NCBI RefSeq assembly: GCF_029167625.1
Contig: NZ_CP119145.1
Location: 4,278,001 to 4,342,000 of the forward strand
Reading direction: 5' to 3'
DNA from: Streptomyces sp. AM 4-1-1
GTDB taxonomy: Bacteria; Actinomycetota; Actinomycetes; Streptomycetales; Streptomycetaceae
DNA: 64,000 bases
Shown here: positions 32,449 through 41,800 of the stretch, piece by piece
How the letters are laid out: the number at the start of each line of letters is the position of its first letter
Numbering within the stretch: the first letter of the stretch is position 1
Made by a program: the position numbers and the translations under genes
Notes under the pieces: model-generated
Database searches by the model: none
Told to the model about the DNA's origin: nothing
Seen by the model: only the letters and a program-made list of their open reading frames with translations

Positions 32449-33357
32449 TCACCCCTTCCCTTCGGCCGCCTCCGCCGTGCTGGTGAGCGCCTGGGCGAAG
32501 GCGTGGACGCGGGCGTTCCCGTGGTCGCGGTGCCAGGTGAGGCCGAGGAACGAGTCGTCGAGCCCGGTGACGGGGACGAACGTGACCGCGCGGCGCCCGT
32601 AGTAGTCGGCGGTGGGGTGGCACAGGAGCATGGCGCCCCGGTCCGCCGCCACCAGCGCCAGGCCCTCCTGGAGCGTGCTCACCGTGGGACCGACCGGGAT
32701 GTCCAGGCCCCCGGGGGTGTGCCGGGGGGCCTGCGCCCGGCGCCAGTACTCGGGGGCGGCGCCGTGGACGCTGATGAGCGGGCAGCGGGCCAGGTCCTCG
32801 GCGGTCAGGTTCCGGCGCTTGGCGAACGGGTGCCGGGTGGACACCACGAGTGTCTGCGGCTGCTTCGAGAAGACCAGCCCGAGGACGAGTTCGTTCTCCT
32901 CGATCGGCATCAGGACCACCGCCGTGTCGACCTCGCGGCGGTGGAGGGGGCCGAAGGGGTCGGAGAAGGGGATCTCCACGATCTCCGTGGCGCAGTCCGG
33001 GTACCTGCTCTGGAAGAGCGTGATGGCGTTCATGACCTGGTCGTTGACGCTGCCCTGGAAGCCGATGCGCAGCAGTCCGCCGACCCCCCTGGCCTCGGCC
33101 GACGCCTCGTCGAGTACCGCGCGCAGCGCGGCGTACGTGGGGCGCAGGCCGGTCGCCAGCCGTTCGCCGAGCGGGGTGAGGCCGACCCGGCGGCTGGTGC
33201 GCTCGACGAGGCGGGCGCCGATCCTGCTCTCCAGGGAACGCAGCAGCTGGCTGACCCGGCTCTGCGACAGGTACAGCCGCTCGCCCGCCCGCCCGAAGTG
33301 CAGCTCGTCCGCCAGCGCGAGGAACGCCTCCACCTCTCGGATCTCCAGATTGCTCAT
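32449..33357 (-). CDS. LysR family transcriptional regulator
   Basis: A 302-residue LysR-type regulator: N-terminal winged helix-turn-helix (IREVEAFLALADELHFGRAGERLYLSQSRVSQLLRSLE, about 5-62) and a C-terminal periplasmic-binding-protein-like effector domain. ATG 33357 has AGAGGAG upstream and gives the standard N-terminus; the longer frame to 33519 is not needed. It is transcribed away from the MFS transporter gene, with the 128-base gap between them probably carrying its operator. It should regulate that exporter in response to a small ligand. Confidence 0.93.
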   Translation of the reverse strand: MSNLEIREVEAFLALADELHFGRAGERLYLSQSRVSQLLRSLESRIGARLVERTSRRVGLTPLGERLATGLRPTYAALRAVLDEASAEARGVGGLLRIGFQGSVNDQVMNAITLFQSRYPDCATEIVEIPFSDPFGPLHRREVDTAVVLMPIEENELVLGLVFSKQPQTLVVSTRHPFAKRRNLTAEDLARCPLISVHGAAPEYWRRAQAPRHTPGGLDIPVGPTVSTLQEGLALVAADRGAMLLCHPTADYYGRRAVTFVPVTGLDDSFLGLTWHRDHGNARVHAFAQALTSTAEAAEGKG

Positions 33358-33485
33358 GAGCGCTCCTCTCGGATCGGGGACTCCTCCCGGCTCGGGGGTG
33401 GCGTGTTCCGTTCCATGAGCCCCGCTCATAGAAGGATGAGAGGTTGGCTGTTGTTCCTGGCCGCCGGGCTCGGTTCTCTTGACGC

Positions 33486-34691
33486 ATGACGCAAGTTGAG
33501 GAATCCACGGGAACGACACCGGTGCGGGAACGGTCGGCGCTGCGTGGCTGGCTGGGCGTGGTGGCCCTGGCCGTCGGCACGTTCACGGTGGTGACCTCCG
33601 AGATGATGCCCGTCGGGCTGCTGACCCCGATGGGCGATGCGCTCAGGGTCAGCGAGGGCACCGCCGGTCTCACCCTGACGATCACCGGTCTGGTCGCGGC
33701 CGTCTCCTCCCCCCTGCTGACCTCCACACTCGGAGCGTACGGGCGACGGCTGGTGCTGTGCGGGCTGATGGCCGTCCTGGTGATCGGCAACCTGGGGGCG
33801 GCGTGGGCCCCGAACTTCGGTGTGATGATCGCGGCGCGGGTGCTGGTCGGCATCGGGATGGGCGGGGTGTGGGCCATCGCGGCGGGCCTCGCCGTGCGTC
33901 TGGTCCCCGCGAAGGCGGTCGGCTCCGCGACCTCGCTGGTCTTCAGCGGGATCGCCGTGGCGTCCGTGCTGGGCATCCCCGCGGGTACGTACCTCGGCGC
34001 GGCGGCGGGGTGGCGCGCGGCCTTCGTGGCCGCCGCCGGGCTGGCGCTCCTCGTGCTGGTGGCGCTCGCGGTCCTGCTGCCGAAGCTGCCCGCCGAGCGC
34101 GCCGTCCCGCTGAGCGGTGTGATGCGGCTGTTCGCCAACCCCCAGGTCCGTACGGGACTGATCGTCGTGGGATTCGTCGTCGCCGGTCACTTCGCCGCGT
34201 ACACCTATGTCAGGCCGGTGCTCGAAGACGTCTCCGGAGCCGGCGCGGGCATGATCGGCACGCTGCTCCTCGTGTACGGGGTCGCCGGGGTCGCGGGCAA
34301 CTTCATCTCGGGCGCCGGGGCGGTCCGTTCGCCGCGTACGACACTGCTGCTCATCAGCGGGGTCATGGCGGCCACCGTCCTGCTGCTGCCCGCCGTGGGC
34401 GGGTCCCTCCTGGTCGCGGGTGTGCTGATGGCGGTGTGGGGGCTGACGTACGGAGGGGTGTCGGTGAGCACCCAGACGTGGATTCTGGTCTCGTCGCCGG
34501 AGGCGCGCGAGGGGGCTTCCTCGCTGTTCGTCGGGGTCTTCAACGCGGCCATCGCGCTCGGTGCGCTGGTGGGTGGTCTGGCGGCGGACGGCATCGGCAT
34601 CACGGCCGCGATGTGGCTGGGCGGGGCCCTCGCGATCGGCGCCCTGCTGACGGCCGCGACCGGGCGGGCCCCGGTCGACGGAAGGATCTGA
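33486..34691 (+). CDS. MFS drug exporter (DHA1 type)
   Basis: A 401-residue integral membrane protein with twelve predicted helices, starting near GWLGVVALAVGTFTVVTSEM. The motif ARVLVGIGMGGVWA in helix 4 and a Tyr-Gly-Arg-Arg loop (SPLLTSTLGAYGRRLVL) between helices 2 and 3 fit proton-coupled 12-helix exporters of the arabinose/chloramphenicol type. It is divergent from the LysR gene, the classic arrangement for an inducible efflux pump. It may export one of the nearby natural products or an unrelated toxicant. Confidence 0.9.
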   Translation: MTQVEESTGTTPVRERSALRGWLGVVALAVGTFTVVTSEMMPVGLLTPMGDALRVSEGTAGLTLTITGLVAAVSSPLLTSTLGAYGRRLVLCGLMAVLVIGNLGAAWAPNFGVMIAARVLVGIGMGGVWAIAAGLAVRLVPAKAVGSATSLVFSGIAVASVLGIPAGTYLGAAAGWRAAFVAAAGLALLVLVALAVLLPKLPAERAVPLSGVMRLFANPQVRTGLIVVGFVVAGHFAAYTYVRPVLEDVSGAGAGMIGTLLLVYGVAGVAGNFISGAGAVRSPRTTLLLISGVMAATVLLLPAVGGSLLVAGVLMAVWGLTYGGVSVSTQTWILVSSPEAREGASSLFVGVFNAAIALGALVGGLAADGIGITAAMWLGGALAIGALLTAATGRAPVDGRI

Positions 34692-34693
34692 CG

Positions 34694-34766
34694 CCGGGTC
34701 CTGATACCGGGTCCTGACGCCGGGTCCTGATACCGGGGCCTGGCACCGGGTCCTGTCGCCCGGTCC
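34694..34766. repeat. 13-bp tandem repeat downstream of the MFS gene
   Basis: Five units of CCGGGTCCTGAYR-type 13-base repeats plus a partial sixth lie directly after the MFS stop codon. Units 1 and 3 are identical. The period is not a multiple of three and no gene covers it, so it is non-coding; it may be a slippage product or affect mRNA 3' ends. Confidence 0.8.
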
Positions 34767-34796
34767 GGCGCGGTGCGCGGGACTTCCGCGGACACG

Positions 34797-34832
34797 CCTG
34801 AGGACCGTCCCGGTCGGGGGACGGTCCTCAGG
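34797..34832. terminator. bidirectional hairpin between MFS and hydrolase genes
   Basis: A perfect 15-base stem, with core TGAGGACCGTCCC (34799-34811) and its complement at 34818-34830, surrounds the loop GGTCGG. It lies between two convergent genes and should stop both transcripts. Confidence 0.75.
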
Positions 34833-34863
34833 GGTTCCGGAGGAGAGGTTCCTCAGGGGCCGC

Positions 34864-35655
34864 TCAGGGGTTCGTCCGGGCCAGGAACGCCGTGATGACG
34901 TCGGCCCACTCCTCCGGGCGCTCCGCGGCGATCGCGTGGCCGCAGTCCAGCGTGACGAGTTCGGCGCCCCGGATGCCCTCGGCGAGTTCGCGGGAGTGAA
35001 CGGGCGTGGTGAGCAGATCGCCCAGCGGGGAGACGACGAGCGTGGGCACGGACACCCGGCCCAGGTCCTCTCGGACGTCGATGTGCTCGAACAGGGCGAG
35101 TTGCGCGTCCGCGCCGACCGGCATTCCGGAGGCGAAGAGCGAGAGCTGTTCCTCGGTCTCCGCCGGGGACAGCGCGTCCAGCCATTCGGTGCTGTTCACG
35201 ACCAGGGAGAGATAACCGGCGAGAGTTCTGGCGTCCTTCGGGTCCCTGCCCAGCACACGCCATGTTTCGATCAGCAGCAGCAGACGGGCATTGGGCCGGG
35301 CGAAACCCGACGACAGCACGAGAGCGGTCACCCGGTCCGGGTGGCGGGTCGCCGCGCGTACCGCCACGGCCGTGCCCATCGAGAAGCCGGATATCGCGAA
35401 TCTTTCCAAGCCCGCTCCGACCGCGCTTTCCACGATGTGGTCGGCGAGTGTGTCGAGTGTCAACGGCCGGTCGAGCGGCGCGACGTCCCCGGAACCCGGA
35501 TAGTCGGGGCCGATCACCGTGTGGTCTGCGGAAAGCCGGCGGAGCAGTGGCCCGTAACTGTCCTGGACGTCGCTGCCTGCCCCGTGCGCGAGCAGGAGAC
35601 CAGGGCCGGAGCCCAACGTGAGGGGTGGGGTCGAGGGAGAACCTGGGGAAGCCAT
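34864..35655 (-). CDS. alpha/beta hydrolase
   Basis: A 263-residue alpha/beta hydrolase with an HGAGSD oxyanion-hole segment, nucleophile elbow ISGFSMGTAV (Ser92), acid region VVSPLGDLLT and catalytic histidine in LDCGHAIAAE. No signal peptide is visible, so it is cytoplasmic. It resembles small-molecule esterases or lactonases and might hydrolyse a pathway intermediate. It is transcribed away from the dimodular NRPS; the shared 190-base upstream region carries a perfect inverted repeat, so the two may be regulated together. Confidence 0.85.
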   Translation of the reverse strand: MASPGSPSTPPLTLGSGPGLLLAHGAGSDVQDSYGPLLRRLSADHTVIGPDYPGSGDVAPLDRPLTLDTLADHIVESAVGAGLERFAISGFSMGTAVAVRAATRHPDRVTALVLSSGFARPNARLLLLIETWRVLGRDPKDARTLAGYLSLVVNSTEWLDALSPAETEEQLSLFASGMPVGADAQLALFEHIDVREDLGRVSVPTLVVSPLGDLLTTPVHSRELAEGIRGAELVTLDCGHAIAAERPEEWADVITAFLARTNP

Positions 35656-35686
35656 GATCCGATCCTAGGGCGGGCAACATTAATAC

Positions 35687-35703
35687 TCACAAAAACTTTG
35701 TGA
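35687..35703. promoter_or_regulatory. perfect inverted repeat (putative operator)
   Basis: TCACAAA AAC TTTGTGA forms seven-base arms around a three-base spacer in an unusually AT-rich patch. It lies 32 bases upstream of the hydrolase gene and about 145 bases upstream of the NRPS start. Size and position suit a dimeric repressor such as a TetR or MarR family member. The cognate regulator is not identified. Confidence 0.5.
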
Positions 35704-35847
35704 AATCTGGATGGCAGGCTCATGGAACTACTCGGACAGGTGGCCGTATTCACTCGAACGAGCAGTAGTGTCCTGGCTGAAGCACGGCCAGATCGAGCGT
35801 GACCTACGTCGAACTGGACTCGAAGTCTTTCGCCGGGAGAGGTAATT

Positions 35848-38800
35848 GTGTCCTCTTTTTCTCGATTTCCGCTCACTTCGTACCAGCGTGACATCTGGGT
35901 CTCCGAATCCCACGGAATCCCGGATTCCCAGTTCAATGTGATCTTCGGGGAGAGGCTCGGCCCCGATGTGCGGTTGGAACTTCTGAGGTCGTCCCTGGAA
36001 AACGTGCTCAAGCGCAACGACGCGTTCTCCTTGCGTTTCGACGAGGAGGACGGCGTACCCCATCAGTGGGTGTCGGACGAGGACGAAGGCACCCCGTGGG
36101 TGGAGTTCGTCGATCTGTCCCGAGAACCGGAACCGGCGGCGGCCCGCGCAGGCTGGGAGAGAGAGTCGCTGGCCCGTCCGTTCGCCCTGCGCCGCGCGAG
36201 ACTGTTCGCGGCCGCGATCCTTCGGGAGAGCGACGATGTCGCCCATCTGCATCTGAAGGCCCATCACCTGATAGCCGACGCCTGGGCGCTGAACCAGGTC
36301 AGTCTCCAGACGTGGGCGGAGTACGACCGTCTGTCGGCCGGGAACACGGCCGGGAACACGGCCGGGGAGACGCGCCCGGCCGCCCCCTCCGCTCTCACTC
36401 TGGTCGAGGCCGACACCGCCTACCGGGCGTCCGACGCGTACGAGCGCGACCGCTCCTTCCACCGCGAGGCGCTGGACGGCGTGGTTCCCGCCCTCTTCGC
36501 CCGCCGGACCACCGGCCGGGGCGAGGACGCGCCGCGCCGCGTCCGGCACACCTTCACGGTGGAGGCGGAGCTGGTCCGGCGGATCAGACGGCAGGGGAGT
36601 TCCCCCTTCGCGTTCGTGTCGGCGGTGTTCGCGGCCTACCTCGCACGGGTGCACCGCGCGGAGGAGGTCGTCCTGGGCGTCCCCTTCCGCAACCGGAGCG
36701 GCGACGCCGAACTCGCGACCGTCGGGCAGCGCGCCAACAGCCTTCCGTTACGGGTCCCGGTGGGGGCCGGCGTCACCCTGCGCGAACTGGCGGCCGGGGT
36801 CCGCGCCCAGGTGGACGCCGTGCGCCCGCACGAGCGGGCGGCGCTCGGCGACGTACTCCGCGATCTCCCGGCGGGCGCGGACGGCTCCCGCCGGCTGTTC
36901 GACGTCGTGATCTCGTATCTGCGCCACCCCCGCCCGGGCCCCGGGCGCCCGGCGCTGGTCGTGGCACCGGTGCACCGCCAGGACGCGCTGTCCGTCATGA
37001 TCAGCACCTCCGGCGACGAACAGGACCTGCGCGTCGACCTCGACGGCGCCGGCGATGTCTTCGACGAGGACTTCCCGATCGGTTCGGTCGCCGCGCACCT
37101 GCTCACCCTCCTCAGGAACGGTCTCGCCGAGCCGGACCGCCCCGCCGCCCTGCTCCCCCTGCTGACCGAGGACGAGCGGGCGGCACTCATCGACCGGGGC
37201 CGGGGGCCCGCCGTCCCGTACGCGAGCGACCGGACCGTCCACGGACTCGTGTCCGAGCAGGCGGCGCGCACCCCGGACCGCGTCGCGATCACGTCCGCCG
37301 ACGGTTCCGCCCCGCTCACCTACGGGGAGCTGGACACCCTCTCGGACCAGGTCGCGCGAGAACTGCGTGCCCACGGCGTCGGTGTCGAGGACCGGGTCGC
37401 CGTGCTGATGGAGCGCGGTCCCCGGCTGCTGGTGGTGCTGCTCGGTGTGCTCAAGGCCGGTGGCGCGTACGTGCCGGTGGACCCCGGCTATCCGGCCGAG
37501 CGGATCGCGTTCCTCCTGAAGGACAGCCGCGCCGGGGTCGTGCTCGTGGACCCGGGCGGCGCGGAGCCGGTGGTGGGCGACGGGGTACGGGTGCTGCGGG
37601 CCGACACGCTGACCCAGGGCTCACACGGACCGCTCGAACCGCTCGACGCGTCCGGTGCGACCGCTCCGGGCGCCACCGCGCGCACCCTGGCGTACGTCAT
37701 CTACACCTCGGGCTCGACCGGCCGGCCCAAGGGCGCCATGGTCGAGCACCACTCCGTCGTCAACCGCCTGGCCTGGATGCAGAACCGCTACCCGATCGGG
37801 GCGGACGACGTGCTGCTCCAGAAGACGCCGATCTCGTTCGACGTCTCGGTGTGGGAGCTGTTCTGGTGGGCGATCGAGGGCGCGAGCCTGACGCTGCTGC
37901 CGACCGGTGACCAGAAGGACCCGCGCGCCATCGCGCGGACCATCGCCGAACAGGGCGTCACGACGGCCCACTTCGTCCCGTCGATGCTCGGGCCCTTCCT
38001 CGATCTCCTGGAGGACAGCCCCGAGGCGCGGCGCGGTGTGACGTCCCTGCGCCGGGTCTTCGCCAGCGGGGAGGCCCTGCCCCCGGCCCGGGTGGAGCAG
38101 TTCAACCGGGTCTTCGCGGACGGACCGGGTCCGGCGCCGAAGCTGGTCAACCTGTACGGGCCGACCGAGGCGACCGTCGACGTGACGTACCACGACTGCC
38201 CGTCCGACCCGGCGCGGCCGGTCGGCCGGGTGCCGATCGGCCGCCCGATCGACAACATCCAGCTCTATGTGCGGGACGCGCACGGCGGCCTCCAGCCCGG
38301 CGGGGTGCCCGGCGAGCTGTACATCGGCGGGGTCGGTGTCGCCCGGGGCTATCTGGACCGGCCGGCGCTGACCGCGGAGAAGTTCGTCGAGGACCCGTAC
38401 ACCCCCGGCGGGCGGCTGTACCGGACCGGAGACCTCGCCCGTTGGCTCGCCGACGGCAGCGTCGAATACCTCGGACGCATCGACGGACAGGTCAAGATCC
38501 GGGGCAACCGGGTCGAGCTGGGCGAGGTGCAGAACCGGCTGGCCTCGGTGTCCGGGGTGCGCGACGCCGTCGTGGTGGACCATCACTCGCAGGCGCGCGG
38601 CACCTATCTCACCGCGTACTACGTGGCGGACACCGAGCTGGACGCCGCCGCGGTGATCGCCGAACTCGCGACGTTACTGCCGGAGTTCATGATTCCGGCA
38701 CATCTCGTCCGGATCGACCGGGTCCCGCTCACCCCGAACGGCAAGGCGGACCGCCGGGCGCTGCCCGCGCCACGGACCGCGGGCGGTCCCGCCGGGAAGC

Positions 38801-41800
38801 ACGTGGCTCCGCGCGGCGCCACGGAGGAGACGCTGGCCGGGGTCTGGGCGGACGTGCTCGGGCTCGACACGGGAAGCGTCGGCGTCCACGACGACTACTT
38901 CGCCCTCGGGGGCGACTCCATCACCATGCTGCGCGTCCGGGCGCAGGCCGAGAAGCGGGGCGTCCACTTCTCGCTCACCGATCTGATGAGCCACCCCACC
39001 GTCGCCGGACTGGCCGTCCGCACGACGACGGGCGCGACCGGCGGCGACCGGCGGCTGGCCCCCTTCGAGCTGGTGTCCGGAGTGGACCGGGCCCGGCTGG
39101 AGGGCCGCGAGGACGCCTATCCGCTGACCCGGCTGCAACTCGGTCTGCTCTACCACAGCCGGGCCCAGGAGGACTCCGCCGTCTACCACGACGTCTTCCA
39201 GTACACCTTCACGTTCGACTGGGATGAAGAAACGTTTCGCCACTCCTTCGCGCGGCTCGTGGACCGCCATCCCGTCCTGCGTTCCTCCTTCGATCTGGGC
39301 GGCTACTCGGAGCCGTTGCAGATCGTGGACACCACCGTGCGCGGCGGGCTGGACATCGTCGATCTGCGGGACGGTTCCGAGGAGGACGCCCGCGCCGAGA
39401 TCAGCGCACACATCGAGGAACGCCGCTTCCACCCGTACGACTTCGAGCGGGCGCCGCTGTACCTGTTCCGCGTGCACGTCCTGCGGGACACCGTCGAGCT
39501 GGTGCTCAGCTTCCACCACGCGATCCTCGACGGCGGCAGTGTCGCCAACCTCGTGCGGGAACTGCTCCAGGACCATCTCCACGGCCTGGGCAAGGACATC
39601 GAGGCCGTGCCGGACCAGGCGCTGCCCTCACCCGCCCACCACGTGCTCGCCGAACGCCACGCCCTGGAGTCCGCCGAGAGCCAGGAGTTCTGGAGCGACT
39701 ACCTCACGGATGCCCCACTGCTGCGACTGGAGGAGTTCCGTCCGCACGAGGCGCCGGGCACGGACGAGCTGATCACCCGGATCGTGGACCTGCCCGACGA
39801 GCTGACCGAGCGGCTGCGCGGCCTGGCACGGGACCGCGAACTTCCCCTGAAGTCCGTGCTGTTCACCGCGCACACGCTCGCCCTGAGCCTGTACTCGGGG
39901 ACACCGGACGTCACCACCGGGCTGGTCACCCACGGCCGCCCCGAGCACGAGGGGGCCGAACGGATCGCCGGTCTGTTCCTCAACACCATGCCGGTGCGGC
40001 TCGACACGGCCGCGGGCACCTGGGCCGAGGTGGTCCAGGACGCGTTCCGGCAGGAGCAGCGCACGTACCCCCACCGGCGCTACCCGCTCAGCGCGGTCCA
40101 GGAGGACCTGGGCGTCACCGTCCTCGAAACCGCCTTCAACTACATCCACTTCCGCCAGCTCACCGAGGTCTTCGCGCTGCCGGGCGTGGCCATGCGCGAC
40201 TTCCGGACATGGGAGGAGACCAACTTCCAGCTGCTGGTCAACGCCATGACCGATCCCACGGACGGCCGGATCAGGCTGCGGCTGGACTGCCACGGCCGGA
40301 CCTTCAGCCCTGCCCAGGCCGACCTGTACGCCGACGGCTTCACGGCGGTCCTGCGACGCATGACCCAACACCCGGACGGGCCGGTCGACTTCGGGTTCCT
40401 GCGCGAGGAGCCGGCGGGCCGGCCGACGGCCGCACCGAAGGGCTTCGCCGAGCAGGACTCGACCGGTCAGGACTCGACCGGTCGGGACTCCGCCGGTCAG
40501 GACTCAGCGGGTCAGGACGTCACCGGACCGGACTCCGCAGCACCTGACGAACCCCTCGACGTCGTGCGCGCCGTCGAGGCGCGGACCGCCCGCACCCCCG
40601 ACGCGACCGCCCTGGTGTCCGGCGCCGCGAGCTGGACCTACGCCGAGCTGGGCCGGGCGTCCGACCGGGTGGCGCGCACGCTGCTCGCACTCGGCGCCCG
40701 GCCGGGCGACCGGGTCGGCGTCGCCCTGGACCGCTCGCCCGAGACGATCGCCGTCCTCCTGGGGGTGCTGAAGGCGCGCGCCGCGACCGTACCGCTGGAC
40801 ACCAGCTACCCGGTGGAACGCCTCACCGACATGGTGGAGCAGGCCCGCCCCTTCCGGGTCATCACCCACGCCGACCGGGCCGGGCGGCTGGGCGACGGCT
40901 CCACGGTGCTCACAGTGGAGGACGTCCTAGGCGGTACGGGCCGGGGCGCGCCGACGGCCGGGGGCGGTACGCCCTCCGGGGCCACGGCGGCCGAGGACGG
41001 TACGGGCCCCGGGGACACGGAGGCCCGGCGCGGTACGCCTGCCGGGGGCACGGAGGCCGGGGGCGACGCCGTCCCGCTGCCCGCCATCGCACCCGAGGAC
41101 ACCGCGTACATCCTCTTCACCTCAGGTTCCACCGGGCGCCCCAAGGGGGTGGCGCAGCCGCACCGCACGCTCAGCCGGCTGGTCGCCTGGCAGAACCGCG
41201 TCCCCAGCGGGGTGGCCGGCGGTGTCACCGCGCAGTACGCGCCGATGAGCTTCGACGTCTCCTTCCAGGAGATCTTCTCCACGCTCAGCGGCGGTGGCAC
41301 CCTGCGCATCCTGTCCGAGGACGAGCGCCGCGACATGCCCGCGCTGCTGCGGCTGCTGGAGGCCGAGCGCGTCGAGCGCCTGTGCCTGCCCTACGTGGCG
41401 CTCCAGCAGCTCGCCGAGGCCGCCGACTCGCTGGGGCTGGTGCCCAGCCACCTCAAGGCGCTGCTCTCCTCCGGCGAACAGCTCCGCGTCACCGACGAGA
41501 TCCGGCGGCTGTGCGCGAAGGTGCCCGGGATCATCCTGGAGAACCAGTACGGTCCCACCGAGTCCCACGTCGTCACCACCCACACCATGACGGGCGACCC
41601 GGCGCTGTTCCCGGCGCTGCCCCCGATCGGCCGGGCGATCGACGGTTCGCGGGTCCACGTCCTGGACGCCCGGATGCGCCCGGTGCCCGTCGGGGTGAAG
41701 GGCGAGATCCATCTGGCGGGGGACTGCCTGGCCGACGGCTACATCGGCCGGCCCGAGCTGACCGACGAGCGCTTCGTCCCGGACCCCTTCGGCGCGCCGG

